A stretch of DNA of 64,000 nucleotides from Grimontia sedimenti (GTDB taxonomy: Bacteria; Pseudomonadota; Gammaproteobacteria; Enterobacterales; Vibrionaceae): positions 310,001-374,000 of the forward strand of contig NZ_JAALDL010000002.1 in the NCBI RefSeq assembly GCF_011045095.1, read 5' to 3'. Positions 9,157-18,728 of the stretch are shown piece by piece. The position numbers and the translations under genes are program-made. The notes beneath the pieces are model-generated. The model saw nothing but the letters and a program-made list of their open reading frames with translations. It had not been told where the DNA came from and searched no databases. Within the stretch, counting starts at the first letter, position 1. Each line of letters starts with the position of its first letter.

Positions 9157-9732
9157 ATGGTCAGAGAAGCAACACTTACTCCATACAGTAGATGGGCCAA
9201 GCCTTTGGTGTCAGAAGTGGCCGAAGTGATCAACCTATTAAAAGACAGCGGCTACGATTCCAATCAATTGGTTAGCGTAACAGGCATCCAGCAAAAGAAC
9301 ATTAATGCATGGACGGCGCGTTATAAGAACGAACCTGACAACGTTTCAACCATCCCTTACCCATGCTGGTGCTTCTTGTGCGCGCTCGCTGGTAAGCCGA
9401 ATATCCAAAGCGCCGGTGAAGTGATTGAAGTTAACGTAAGAAGAGTGCTTTCTTATTTTAAACCGACGGCTTTCAGGCCTAATGACAAGTTTGTGTGCCC
9501 CACCAGTGAGCAGTTCAGTAATTTGATTGATAACGACAATTACGAAGCGCTGACCACTGAAAAGCTGTCAGAGGTGTTTAATTGGAATGCCAATAACTTT
9601 GCGCGCGGCATTGATGACGGCTCATTGCCGTTCCTGAACTGGAGCCTGATCGTCATGAGCATGGGCATCGATATTCAAAAGATGATCCTAAAAGAGCTGC
9701 AAGGTCCAGTCTCCCTCGACGAATGTGATTGA
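9157..9732 (+). CDS. Unknown protein with duplicated HTH-like repeat (191 aa)
   Basis: I chose the ATG at 9157; an in-frame TTG at 9136 would add only seven residues and lies inside the inverted repeat. The product appears to contain two copies of one unit. The first spans about residues 30-80 (LVSVTGIQQKNINAWTARYK, then IPYPCWCFLCALAGKPNI). The second spans about 133-182 (LSEVFNWNANNFARGIDDG, then LPFLNWSLIVMSMGIDI). Each has a helix-turn-helix-like stretch followed by a Trp-containing hydrophobic helix and a Gly near its end. That suggests a small DNA-binding protein, but no family is recognised. There is no signal or membrane segment. Upstream sits a perfect 8-bp inverted repeat, downstream a strong terminator. 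Confidence 0.7.
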   Translation: MVREATLTPYSRWAKPLVSEVAEVINLLKDSGYDSNQLVSVTGIQQKNINAWTARYKNEPDNVSTIPYPCWCFLCALAGKPNIQSAGEVIEVNVRRVLSYFKPTAFRPNDKFVCPTSEQFSNLIDNDNYEALTTEKLSEVFNWNANNFARGIDDGSLPFLNWSLIVMSMGIDIQKMILKELQGPVSLDECD

Positions 9733-9769
9733 GCCTCGGCCAACGATTCAATCACCGCAAAAACAAAAA

Positions 9770-9804
9770 GGCGCTATCAAACCCTCGTTTGATAGCGCCT
9801 TTTT
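9770..9804. terminator. Strong bidirectional terminator
   Basis: A 13-bp perfect stem, GGCGCTATCAAAC (9770-9782) with GTTTGATAGCGCC (9787-9799), has loop CCTC and TTTTT on the plus side. A-rich DNA on the left serves the converging minus-strand gene at 9860. Confidence 0.92.
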
Positions 9805-9859
9805 GTTTAGGACATCATAAGCCCAGCAATCACATTTGGCTTACGGTCAGGTTTCGCGC

Positions 9860-10240
9860 TTAGTCGATGTCGCAATCCGTACAGCTTTGCAGCGCGACTT
9901 CATGTTCAAACACGGCTTTATCACTGCCGTCAGCAAGAAGCTCTGCGATTTCATCTTCAACTTCTTGCTCATCTTCCGCTTTAACTTGATTCGCGAGTTC
10001 TTCTTCCGAGTAGCCAAAGAAGTTCAGCAGCAAGTAATCACGCGCTTCTTCTTTTGTGCAAGTCACGTTTACTGAAAGATCAGGTTCAACCTTGCCTTGC
10101 GCTATAATCGCTGCGATTTGAGCGACAACATCGTCTTTCATCGCTAAGGTTAACCAACCAAGATCAGTGCTTACTGTGGTGTTTTTGCAGTTAAAACAAG
10201 GCAGTTGGTGAAAGTAATATTGAAAATCAGTCATGGTCAT
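9860..10240 (-). CDS. Small acidic cysteine-containing protein of unknown function (126 aa)
   Basis: The start at 10240 has GGGAAG about 5 bases upstream. The in-frame extension to 10366 runs through an intergenic repeat and is not coding. The N-terminus has a CxxC pair in LPCFNCKNTT and the C-terminus another Cys pair in QSCTDCDID, which could bind a metal. The middle is strongly acidic (VKAEDEQEVEDEIAELLADG). There is no signal or membrane segment. No family is recognised. It diverges from the zinc-finger-like gene at 10372, with a palindromic repeat between them. Confidence 0.75.
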   Translation of the reverse strand: MTMTDFQYYFHQLPCFNCKNTTVSTDLGWLTLAMKDDVVAQIAAIIAQGKVEPDLSVNVTCTKEEARDYLLLNFFGYSEEELANQVKAEDEQEVEDEIAELLADGSDKAVFEHEVALQSCTDCDID

Positions 10241-10299
10241 TTTTCTTCCCGTGTTTTGTCGCACGATTATGATCATTTTCTGGCAAAATACTACTTGTA

Positions 10300-10345
10300 T
10301 ATACCCAAACGACCTGAAGATGCTCGTATTCAGGTTGTTTGGATA
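10300..10345. repeat. 46-bp palindromic intergenic repeat, related to the element at 43466-43732
   Basis: TATACCCAAACGACCTGAA on the left is matched by TTCAGGTTGTTTGGATA on the right in inverted orientation, around a 10-base centre. The left arm is nearly identical to both ends of the 267-bp element near 43.5 kb. It sits between divergent genes and looks like a minimal, internally deleted copy of that family. Confidence 0.8.
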
Positions 10346-10371
10346 CATCCCAATTAATAAGGCCAATCACA

Positions 10372-10758
10372 ATGTCTAATGTCGTTCAGTTTTCTCAGTT
10401 CGGTGGTAATAAGAAGGCTAAAAATTCCCCATCAGCCAATTCCCCTAGTCCGAAAGAATTAAGGGAACAGGCGGCATTGAAACAAGAGAATCAATGCTAC
10501 TTCTGCGGCACGCGTAAAGAACCCAAAGACTTGCACTGGCTTAATCAGGTTGGCTTTAAGCCGAAGACCCATGTTGTCTGCGGTACATGCAGCTCTGAGG
10601 CAAAATCGCATTCAATGGATGAACTGCGGATCATCCTTGCGCTGAAGGCCATGGACTTCAGAACCATTAAAATGAAACAGTACCTTGAGTTAAGGGAAAA
10701 AGGCGTTCGCATAGACGGTGTCAGTGAATACAAGTTTCACTTTGAAACGCTTGAGTGA
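10372..10758 (+). CDS. Unknown protein with a four-cysteine zinc-binding motif (128 aa)
   Basis: The ATG at 10372 follows AAGG at a usable distance; an upstream TTG (10339) lies inside the palindromic repeat and is rejected. The N-terminal third is low in complexity (Ser, Pro, Asn and Lys rich, about residues 12-32). It is followed by CYFCGTRKE and, 29 residues later, VVCGTCSSEA: two CxxC knuckles that probably bind zinc. The spacing resembles HNH-type zinc modules, but I see no catalytic His-Asn-His set. The C-terminus is helical and charged. Function unknown; nucleic-acid binding is plausible. Confidence 0.72.
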   Translation: MSNVVQFSQFGGNKKAKNSPSANSPSPKELREQAALKQENQCYFCGTRKEPKDLHWLNQVGFKPKTHVVCGTCSSEAKSHSMDELRIILALKAMDFRTIKMKQYLELREKGVRIDGVSEYKFHFETLE

Positions 10759-10774
10759 TGATGACCAAAAACAA

Positions 10775-10796
10775 AAGGGAGCCAATCGGCTCCCTT
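10775..10796. terminator. Terminator between the zinc-motif gene and prpE
   Basis: AAGGGAGCC (10775-10783) pairs with GGCTCCCTT (10788-10796) around loop AATC. The preceding A-run provides a T-tract for the minus strand, so it can serve the prp operon; the plus-side tract is short. Confidence 0.75.
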
Positions 10797-10821
10797 CCCT
10801 ATTCCAAATGACCAACCGTTC

Positions 10822-12699
10822 CTAACGCTGCAACACCCTTTCAATCTCACTCAGGCTGGATGGGTCATCAATCGTCGAAGGCACCACATACTGCTCACCA
10901 TCGGCGATTTGGCGCATGGTTCTGCGCAGAATTTTACCGGAACGTGTTTTCGGCAATCTGTCGACAACCAAGGCCAGTTTGAAACAAGCCACTGCACCGA
11001 TTTCTTCCCTTACTTTGGCGACAAGTTCTCCAGCCAATTGGTCTGAAGCTATGTCGACGCCGTCTTTCAGCACCACAAAGCCGACGGGAAGCTGCCCTTT
11101 TAGCTCGTCGTGAATACCGATAACCGCGCATTCAGCTACAGCAGGATGTGCACCGACAATCTCTTCCATTTCTCCGGTTGAGAGGCGGTGCCCGGCGACG
11201 TTTATCACATCATCAATGCGACCCATGATGAAGAGATAGCCCTCTTCATCTAAATAGCCACCATCGCCAGAGACATAGTAACCGGGGAATTGACTCAGAT
11301 AGCCCGTTTCGAAACGGTCATGATTGCGCCATACCGTCGGTAAGCAACTTGGTGGTAATGGGCGTTTCAGTGCCACATACCCTTGCTGGTTGGCTTGAAG
11401 GCTATTGCCAAGCGCATCCAGTATTTCGACTTGATAGCCCGGTGTTGGCTTGGTCGATGAACCCGCTTTAACTGGCATCACCTCAATACCCATTGGGTCA
11501 CAAGCAATCGCCCAGCCTGTCTCGGTTTGCCACCAATGGTCAATTACCGGTTTTCCGGTTTTTTCGACCACCCAATCGTAGGTCGGAGGGTCGAGCCTTT
11601 CACCTGCCATAAAGATGGATTTCAGCGAACTTAAATCGTACTCATTGACGTAGTTCCCTTCCGGATCTTCTTTCTTGATGGCGCGAAAAGCCGTCGGTGC
11701 AGAGAAAAGCACATTCACCGCATAGTCTTGGCATACACGCCAAAAGGCACCTGGGTCCGGCGTTCGAACAGGCTTACCTTCGAACAGTATGGTGGTACAC
11801 CCATGAATAAGCGGCGCGTAGACAATGTAGGAATGCCCCACTACCCAGCCGACATCAGACGCTGCCCAGAACACGCCTTCTTGCGGCATGTCGTACACAG
11901 CTTTCATAGAGTATTTCATGGCGACTGCATGGCCGCCGTTGTCACGTACCACCCCTTTGGGTTTGCCCGTGGTACCTGAGGTATAAAGGATATAAAGCGG
12001 ATCGGTGGCAAGCACAGGAACGCAGTCATGGGGCTGCGCCGCTTCATAGGCGGTTTGCCAATCCACATCGCGTTCTTGGTCTAACGTTGCAGCACTCTCT
12101 GGACGTTGTAACACCACCACTTTTTCAGGCTTCCAGCGGCTGTCCATGATGGCTTTGTCGACCAGAGGTTTATAGGGAATCACTTTGCTGACTTCGATAC
12201 CGCAAGAGGCCGTCATCAGCACTTTTGGCTCTGCATCTTCAATGCGAACCGCCAGTTCGTTAGGTGCAAATCCACCAAACACCACAGAGTGAATCGCGCC
12301 CAGTCTTGCACAAGCCAGCATCGCCATGGCGGCTTCCGGCACCATCGGCATGTAAATCACTACGCGGTCGCCTTTCTCAACGCCCATTCCGGCGAGCATA
12401 CCCGCGATTTTTGCCACTTGGTCACGCAGTTCAAAGTAGCTATAGGCTTGTCTTTTCGCAGTGACTGGAGAGTCGTAGATCAGCGCGGTTTTATCGCCAC
12501 GCCCGTTTTCACAATGGTAATCCAAGGCCAGCCAGGCGGTGTTCATCACACCATCCGAGAACCAACGCTCAATGCCATTTTCGTCGTTGGCCAGAATGGT
12601 TTCCGGCTTTTCAAACCAGTCCAGTTGTTCTGCTTGCTCACGCCAGAAGGCTTCTGGTTCGGTTTGCGCTTTCAAGTACTCCTGTTGATAGCCAGACAT
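10822..12699 (-). CDS. prpE: Propionyl-CoA synthetase (625 aa)
   Basis: This activates propionate to propionyl-CoA with ATP and CoA, the entry step of the 2-methylcitrate cycle; cytoplasmic. It is an adenylate-forming (acetyl-CoA synthetase-like) enzyme of normal length. Visible motifs are the AMP-binding loop YTSGTTGKPKG followed by VVRDNGGH, which is typical of PrpE, the WWQTETGW core motif, and the C-terminal catalytic lysine region TRSGKILRRTMRQI. The long N-terminal ACS-type domain (AEQLDWFEKPETILA) is present. It is the last gene of the operon prpB-prpC-acnD-prpF-prpE, 32 bases after prpF, with a terminator downstream. Confidence 0.96.
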   Translation of the reverse strand: MSGYQQEYLKAQTEPEAFWREQAEQLDWFEKPETILANDENGIERWFSDGVMNTAWLALDYHCENGRGDKTALIYDSPVTAKRQAYSYFELRDQVAKIAGMLAGMGVEKGDRVVIYMPMVPEAAMAMLACARLGAIHSVVFGGFAPNELAVRIEDAEPKVLMTASCGIEVSKVIPYKPLVDKAIMDSRWKPEKVVVLQRPESAATLDQERDVDWQTAYEAAQPHDCVPVLATDPLYILYTSGTTGKPKGVVRDNGGHAVAMKYSMKAVYDMPQEGVFWAASDVGWVVGHSYIVYAPLIHGCTTILFEGKPVRTPDPGAFWRVCQDYAVNVLFSAPTAFRAIKKEDPEGNYVNEYDLSSLKSIFMAGERLDPPTYDWVVEKTGKPVIDHWWQTETGWAIACDPMGIEVMPVKAGSSTKPTPGYQVEILDALGNSLQANQQGYVALKRPLPPSCLPTVWRNHDRFETGYLSQFPGYYVSGDGGYLDEEGYLFIMGRIDDVINVAGHRLSTGEMEEIVGAHPAVAECAVIGIHDELKGQLPVGFVVLKDGVDIASDQLAGELVAKVREEIGAVACFKLALVVDRLPKTRSGKILRRTMRQIADGEQYVVPSTIDDPSSLSEIERVLQR

Positions 12700-12731
12700 A
12701 TTGATTCCTCCAAAATGTCTTTCTGAACGCG

Positions 12732-13928
12732 TTAGCTTTCGCCGCGCTTGTTCGCTTCTAGAACGCTGGAAGGCACATGAACACGTCCCTCCATCAAAAT
12801 GCGGGCGCTGCGGCTCATGATCGCCTTTTCAACCCACCAGCCTTCGGGCTTAAGATGTGCCTTCGCGCCCACCTTTAAGGTGCCGGAGGGGTGACCAAAC
12901 ACCACGTTTTCCCTTTCTCCACCACCTGCCGCCAAATTGACGATAGTGCCCGGCACACAGGCAGCAGCCGCGACGGCCACCGCGGCGGTTCCCATCATGG
13001 CGTGGTGCAATTTCCCCATCGACAAGGCGCGAACGAGCACATCGATATCGGCGGCCTCCACCATTTTCCCGCTGGAACTCAGGTAGCTTTTAGGCGGGGA
13101 AACGAACGCAATCTTCGGTGTGTGCTGGCGGGTTTGGGCATCTTCCACGGTTTGGTTTAAACCCATTTGGATAGCGCCATAAGCGCGGATTTTTTCAAAT
13201 CGCCCCAGAGCTTCCGCGTCATTATTAATCGCCTCTTGCAGCTCTGTACCTTCATAGCCAATCTCAGACGCATCAAGGAAGATGGTCGGAATACCCGCAT
13301 TGATAAATGAGGCTCGGAACGAGCCGATTTCCGGCACTTCCAACGTGTCGATAAGGTTGCCCGTCGGGAACAGCGAACGCGGTGCGCCCGCAGGATGAAG
13401 AAACTCCACCGGCACTTCTGCGGCAGGAAAGGTCACGCCATCGAGTTCGAAATCGCCCGACTCGTCTACTTCCCCGTCGCGCATTGGCACGTCAACCACC
13501 AAGGTTTTACCGATATTGGCTTGCCAGATACGCACCGAAATAACACCGTTGTCGACCATGCGCTCTTTGGCAATCAAACCTGCATGCACCGCGAATGGCC
13601 CGACCGCTGCTGAAAGGTTGCCGCAGTTGCCGCTCCAATCGACGAAGGGTTTATCAATCGCGACCTGACCAAACAGGTAATCGACATCGTGATCGTCGCG
13701 GCTGCTTTTGGACACAATCACTGTTTTGCTGGTGCTGGACGTTGCGCCGCCCATGCCATCAATCTGTTTGCTGTAAGGATCCGGGCTGCCAATCACCCGC
13801 ATCAGAATGGCATCTCGCACCGCGCCCGGCGATTGCGCTTCAACAGGCAAATCTGTCATCCTGAAGAAGACGCCTTTGCTGGTGCCACCTCGCATGTAGG
13901 TGGCAGGAATTTTCAAATTTTTACTCAT
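12732..13928 (-). CDS. prpF: 2-methylaconitate cis-trans isomerase (398 aa)
   Basis: PrpF works with AcnD: it isomerises the 2-methylaconitate made by AcnD into the isomer that can be rehydrated to 2-methylisocitrate. The sequence starts MSKNLKIPATYMRGGTSKGV, the family hallmark, with further family segments GGATSSTSKTVIV and GNCGNLSAAVGPFA. I chose the ATG at 13928, which has AGGTGG about 6 bases upstream, over GTG at 13937 that overlaps the acnD stop region. The AcnD-PrpF pair replaces PrpD in this type of operon. The length is normal. Confidence 0.95.
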   Translation of the reverse strand: MSKNLKIPATYMRGGTSKGVFFRMTDLPVEAQSPGAVRDAILMRVIGSPDPYSKQIDGMGGATSSTSKTVIVSKSSRDDHDVDYLFGQVAIDKPFVDWSGNCGNLSAAVGPFAVHAGLIAKERMVDNGVISVRIWQANIGKTLVVDVPMRDGEVDESGDFELDGVTFPAAEVPVEFLHPAGAPRSLFPTGNLIDTLEVPEIGSFRASFINAGIPTIFLDASEIGYEGTELQEAINNDAEALGRFEKIRAYGAIQMGLNQTVEDAQTRQHTPKIAFVSPPKSYLSSSGKMVEAADIDVLVRALSMGKLHHAMMGTAAVAVAAAACVPGTIVNLAAGGGERENVVFGHPSGTLKVGAKAHLKPEGWWVEKAIMSRSARILMEGRVHVPSSVLEANKRGES

Positions 13929-13937
13929 GCTCACCAC

Positions 13938-16532
13938 CTATTGCGCCAGGAAATCTTGCGCGAAGCGTTGAAGCACCCCACCCGCTTGATAGACCTTCAC
14001 TTCATCTTCGGTATCAAGACGGCAGGTCACAACGACATCAAGCTTTTCACCATTGGCTCGGGTGATAACCAAAGCCAAATCCGCGCCGGGTTTGATCTCC
14101 CCTACTACGTCATAAAGCTCAGTACCATCAATCCCCAAGGTGTTACGGTTAACACCCGTTTTAAACTGCAAAGGCAGCACACCCATGCCGACCAAATTGG
14201 TGCGGTGAATGCGCTCGAAGCCTTCTGCTGCTATCGCTTCAACACCCGCCAAACGAACGCCTTTCGCCGCCCAGTCACGTGAAGAGCCCTGCCCGTAATC
14301 TGCGCCCGCAATAATGATGAGCGGTTGTTTACGCTCCATGTAGGTTTCAATCGCTTCCCACATGCGAGTGACGCTACTTTCTGGCTCAACGCGCGCCAAC
14401 GATCCTTGCACCACTTCGCCGTTTTCCTTCACCATTTCATTGAGCAATTTCGGGTTAGCAAAGGTTGCACGTTGAGCAGTCAGGTGATCGCCTCGGTGCG
14501 TCGCATAAGAGTTGAAATCGACAGGTTCCAAGCCCATTTTCGCCAGATATTCGCCCGCTGCGCTGGATGGCAGAATGGCATTGGAAGGCGATAGGTGGTC
14601 AGTGGTGATGTTGTCGCCCAACACCGCCAGTGGACGCATGCCTTTCAACGTGCGCTCACCTGCCAATGCGCCTTCCCAATATGGCGGTCTGCGAATGTAG
14701 GTACTCATAGGACGCCAGTCGTAAAGCGGATCGCTCAGGCTTGCGCTCTCATCTTGCTGGAACATTTCGACGTAAATACGCTGGAATTGTTCTGGCTTGA
14801 CGGACTTGCCCACCACCTCGTCAATTTCTGCATCGGTCGGCCACAAATCGTTGAGGTAAATCGGCTTGCCATTGGTATCAGTGCCTAACGCATCACGTTC
14901 GATATCAAAGCGCATGGTGCCGGCAATGGCGTAAGCAACAACCAACGGCGGCGAAGCCAAAAACGCTTGTTTGGCATGCGGATGGATTCGGCCATCAAAG
15001 TTACGGTTACCGGAAAGTACCGCTGTCGCATACAAGTCGCGTTCTATGATTTCCTTTTCGATAGCTGGGTCTAACGCACCGCTCATGCCGTTACAGGTGG
15101 TACAGGCATACGCCACTATGCCAAAGCCCAACTGTTCCAATTCAGACAACAGCCCTGCTTCTTCCAGATACAGCTTCGCCACTTTCGAACCTGGGGCGAA
15201 GGAGGTTTTCACCCAAGGTTGTCGAACCAAGCCAAGTTCATTCGCTTTTTTCGCCACCAAACCAGCGGCGACCACATTGCGCGGGTTACTGGTATTGGTG
15301 CAGGACGTGATAGCAGCGATGATGACTGCGCCATCCGGCATGCTGCCTTCTGAGTCTGCTGGCGGCTGTGCTGACGCAATGCCGCGCTCAGCGAGTTCAC
15401 TGGTTGGCAAACGACGATGTGGGTTTGAAGGGCCTGCCATGTTACGTGTCACACTGGAAAGGTCGAACTCTAGAATCCGCTCATAGCGTGCGCTTTCCAA
15501 ATCATCTGCCCACAAGCCAACGGTTTTGGCATAGGTCTCGACCAAGGCGACTTGCTCAGGCTCGCGGCCTGTCAGCTTGAGGTAGTTGATGGTCTGTTCA
15601 TCTATATAGAACATCGCGGCGGTTGCGCCGTATTCTGGCGTCATGTTGGAGATGGTCGCCCTGTCTCCTATAGTCAGTGCACGTGCGCCTTCGCCAAAGA
15701 ATTCCAGATAGCTCGACACCACGCGCTCGTTACGAAGAAACTCGGTGAGTGCCAACACGATGTCGGTGGCAGTAATGCCTTCCTGACGTTTGCCTACCAA
15801 CTTCACGCCGACGATGTCCGGCAGTCGCATCATGGAAGGTCGACCAAGCATGACTGTTTCCGCTTCAAGGCCACCGACGCCAATCGCGATGACGCCCAAG
15901 GCATCAACGTGCGGGGTATGGCTGTCTGTGCCGACACAAGTATCGGGGAAGGCGACGCCCTGTTGGCTTTGGATAACCGGTGACATCTTTTCCAAATTGA
16001 TTTGGTGCATGATGCCGTTGCCCGCAGGGATTACGCTGACGTTTTTAAAGGCGGTTTTACACCACTCGATAAAGTGAAAGCGATCTTCATTGCGGCGCTC
16101 TTCAATGGCGCGGTTCTTTTCAAAGGCATCGGGTTCAAAACCCGCATGTTCGACGGCCAGTGAATGGTCAACAATCAGTTGGGTTTCCACCACGGGATTG
16201 ACCCGTGAAGGGTCCCCGCCCTGATCTGCAATGGCATCACGAAGACCTGCCAAATCCACTAATGCGGTTTGCCCAAGAATGTCGTGACACACCACGCGTG
16301 CGGGATACCAAGGAAAATCCAATTCCTTTTTGCCTTCCACAATTTGGGTCAGGCAGGCTTGTAAATCCGCCGGATTACAGCGGCGCACCAGTTGTTCTGC
16401 CAATACACGCGAGGTATACGGCAGGGTGTCGTAAGCGTCCGGCTTGATGTCATTAACGGCTGCGCGAACATCGAAATAGTCGATTCCGGTTTGCGCGAGC
16501 GGCCTTCGGTATTGGGTATTGTTTTGCGTCAT
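13938..16532 (-). CDS. acnD: Fe/S-dependent 2-methylcitrate dehydratase (864 aa)
   Basis: This is an aconitase-family enzyme that dehydrates 2-methylcitrate in propionate breakdown. It carries the 4Fe-4S cysteines in AAITSCTNTSNP and YACTTCNGMSG, the substrate loop DSHTPHVDALG and the C-terminal swivel domain with GADYGQGSSRDWAAKG. At 864 residues it matches AcnD rather than AcnB. I set the start at 16532 because AGGGA lies about 8 bases upstream; an in-frame ATG at 16556 overlaps the end of prpC. It is followed directly by prpF, its required partner. Confidence 0.95.
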   Translation of the reverse strand: MTQNNTQYRRPLAQTGIDYFDVRAAVNDIKPDAYDTLPYTSRVLAEQLVRRCNPADLQACLTQIVEGKKELDFPWYPARVVCHDILGQTALVDLAGLRDAIADQGGDPSRVNPVVETQLIVDHSLAVEHAGFEPDAFEKNRAIEERRNEDRFHFIEWCKTAFKNVSVIPAGNGIMHQINLEKMSPVIQSQQGVAFPDTCVGTDSHTPHVDALGVIAIGVGGLEAETVMLGRPSMMRLPDIVGVKLVGKRQEGITATDIVLALTEFLRNERVVSSYLEFFGEGARALTIGDRATISNMTPEYGATAAMFYIDEQTINYLKLTGREPEQVALVETYAKTVGLWADDLESARYERILEFDLSSVTRNMAGPSNPHRRLPTSELAERGIASAQPPADSEGSMPDGAVIIAAITSCTNTSNPRNVVAAGLVAKKANELGLVRQPWVKTSFAPGSKVAKLYLEEAGLLSELEQLGFGIVAYACTTCNGMSGALDPAIEKEIIERDLYATAVLSGNRNFDGRIHPHAKQAFLASPPLVVAYAIAGTMRFDIERDALGTDTNGKPIYLNDLWPTDAEIDEVVGKSVKPEQFQRIYVEMFQQDESASLSDPLYDWRPMSTYIRRPPYWEGALAGERTLKGMRPLAVLGDNITTDHLSPSNAILPSSAAGEYLAKMGLEPVDFNSYATHRGDHLTAQRATFANPKLLNEMVKENGEVVQGSLARVEPESSVTRMWEAIETYMERKQPLIIIAGADYGQGSSRDWAAKGVRLAGVEAIAAEGFERIHRTNLVGMGVLPLQFKTGVNRNTLGIDGTELYDVVGEIKPGADLALVITRANGEKLDVVVTCRLDTEDEVKVYQAGGVLQRFAQDFLAQ

Positions 16533-16555
16533 CGTCTGTTCCCTATTTACGCCCA

Positions 16556-17682
16556 TTAACGCTGCTCAATCGGCAACCAATCACGGGATTCTGGCCCGGT
16601 ATAATCGGCGCTTGGACGAATGATGCGGTTGTTTTCGCGCTGCTCAAATACGTGTGCCGCCCAGCCAGTTAAACGGCTCATCACAAAAATCGGTGTGAAC
16701 AATTTGGTGGGAATATCCATAAAGTGATAGGCAGAGGCGTGGAAAAATCCGCATTACAGAACAAGCCTTTCTCGCGCTTCATGACGGCTTCAACACGTTC
16801 TGATACGGCATAAAGGTGGGTATCGCCGACCGCTTCAGAAAGTTCTTCTGACCAGCGTTTGATGAGCGCATTGCGCGGGTCACTTTCACGGTAAATCGCA
16901 TGACCGAAGCCCATGATTTTGTCTTTGTTTTCCAACATGCGCAGAATGTTCTGCTCAGCTTCATCGGGCGTTTGCCAGTTTTCAATCATCTCCATAGCCG
17001 CCTCGTTTGCCCCACCATGCAGAGGACCTCGCAAGGTGCCGATGGCCGCAGTAATACAGGAGTGCAGGTCAGACAGCGTTGACGCACACACACGCGCCGC
17101 GAAAGTAGAGGCATTAAACTCGTGCTCAGCGTAAAGGATCAGTGAACAGTGCATCACTTGCTTGTGCAGGTTACTCGGTGCTTTGCCTGTCAGCATTTTC
17201 AGGAAGTAACCGCCGGTGCAATCTTCACTGGTGTCTTCGGTATCAATACGCACACCGTCGTGGCTGAAGCGATACCAGTAACAAATGATGGCCGGGAACA
17301 GTGCCAGCATGCGCTCGGTGGCGTTCAACTGTTCAGAGAAATCCTGCTCTTGCTCTAGATTCCCCAGAACCGAACAGCCAGTGCGCATCACATCCATGGG
17401 GTGCGCTGAAGCGGGAATGAGTTCCAAAGCCTGCTTCAGCTCTGTCGGCAAACCGCGCAGACTCACCAGACGCGTTTTGTAATCGTCGAGTTCTTTTTGA
17501 TTGGGCAGATGACCACGCAATAACAAATGCGCGACTTCTTCAAACTGCGCGTTGTTCGCCAGATCGGTAATGTCATAGCCACGGTAAGTCAGCCCTGTGC
17601 CTGATTTTCCAACAGTACATAGCGCTGTTGTACCTGCACTTTGACCACGTAGCCCTGCTCCACTTAGCTCTTTGTTTGGCAT
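16556..17682 (-). pseudogene. prpC: 2-methylcitrate synthase with a one-base frameshift near the 3' end
   Basis: PrpC condenses propionyl-CoA with oxaloacetate to 2-methylcitrate. The main frame from 17682 is a citrate-synthase-family protein with LHGGANEAAMEMIENW and the catalytic-region GFGHAIYRESDPR. At 16743-16747 the minus strand reads GATTTTTCC; with six T residues it would continue as DFFHASAYHFMDIPTKLF to PIEQR and TAA at 16556-16558, giving 375 residues, the normal size. As sequenced, translation runs into a wrong frame and stops near 16681. Loss of one T from a homopolymer suggests a sequencing error, because the rest of the operon is intact. Were it real, the methylcitrate cycle would be blocked at its first committed step. 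Confidence 0.92.
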
Positions 17683-17816
17683 GTTGAACTCCTTTTCAGT
17701 TCGCGGTTGCCCTCTGTCGGGGCGTTATTGACGAACGGTTTCACGTATTGGATTTAGTTTTTGTATTCAAGCGTGAGTCTCAGCAAGCGCTTGTTAACGG
17801 GTGTTCTTTTTAATCA

Positions 17817-18716
17817 TCACGATTTGTCTTGTGCGAACAGATCGTCCAGTTTGTTTTCGTAGTCGTGATAGTTGAGGTAGTCGTAGAGCTCGGCGCGGGT
17901 TTGCATTGAATCGACCAAGGCCTCTTGGTTGCCCTCTTCGAGCAGGTGGCGATAGACGTTTTCCGCCGCTTTGTTCATTGCCCTGAACGCACTCAGCGGG
18001 TAAAGCACCATGTCGACGTCCACTCCGGCCAATTCTTCACAGGCATACAATGGGGTTTGACCGAACTCAGTGATGTTGGCGAGGATGGGCACAGGTTTGC
18101 CAATCGCACTGCGAAGCGCGCTTGAGAATTGCTGGTATTGTTCCAGCTTGTTCATCGCTTCCGGGAAAATCATGTCAGCACCCGCTTCGATACAAGCAAT
18201 CGCGCGTTCGATGGCGCTGTCCATGCCTTCCACAGCCAGCGCATCAGTGCGTGCCATGATGACGAACTGATCATCAGTACGGGCATCGACGGCGGCTTTT
18301 ACGCGATCGACCATTTCCTGCTGGCTAACAATCGCCTTGTTCGGGCGATGACCACAGCGTTTTTGTGCCACCTGATCTTCCATGTGCACCGCTGCTGCGC
18401 CTGCTTTCTCCATCGCTTTGATGGTGCGGGCGATATTGAATGCGCCGCCGAATCCGGTATCGATATCTACCAGCAAGGGTAAATCGCAGGCATTCGTGAT
18501 GCGTTCGACATCGACCATCACATCATTCAGCGTGGTGATGCCTAGATCAGGCAGACCGTAACTTGCGTTGGCGATACCACCACCAGAGAGATAAATGGCT
18601 TGATGGCCGAGACGTTGTGCCATCATGGCGCAGTAAGGATTGATGGTGCCGACAATTTGCAGTGGGTTGTTCTGCTCAACGGCTTGTCGGAATTTGGCTC
18701 CAGGGGAGAGTGTCAT
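17817..18716 (-). CDS. prpB: Methylisocitrate lyase (299 aa)
   Basis: This cleaves 2-methylisocitrate to succinate and pyruvate, the last step of the cycle. It has the PEP mutase/isocitrate lyase fold with the substrate-binding region [16 protein letters not shown], the metal-binding VDIDTGFGG and the catalytic loop KRCGHRPNK containing the active-site Cys. The length is typical. It is the first enzyme gene of the operon, 12 bases after the GntR regulator and 134 bases before prpC. The order GntR-prpB-prpC-acnD-prpF-prpE is the same as I recall from Vibrio cholerae. Confidence 0.96.
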   Translation of the reverse strand: MTLSPGAKFRQAVEQNNPLQIVGTINPYCAMMAQRLGHQAIYLSGGGIANASYGLPDLGITTLNDVMVDVERITNACDLPLLVDIDTGFGGAFNIARTIKAMEKAGAAAVHMEDQVAQKRCGHRPNKAIVSQQEMVDRVKAAVDARTDDQFVIMARTDALAVEGMDSAIERAIACIEAGADMIFPEAMNKLEQYQQFSSALRSAIGKPVPILANITEFGQTPLYACEELAGVDVDMVLYPLSAFRAMNKAAENVYRHLLEEGNQEALVDSMQTRAELYDYLNYHDYENKLDDLFAQDKS

Positions 18717-18728
18717 AGTCAGGTCCTT

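Noticed and set aside
13595-16447. Several long frames antisense to prpF and acnD
   Set aside because: They are shadows in GC-rich coding DNA, without start signals or family matches.
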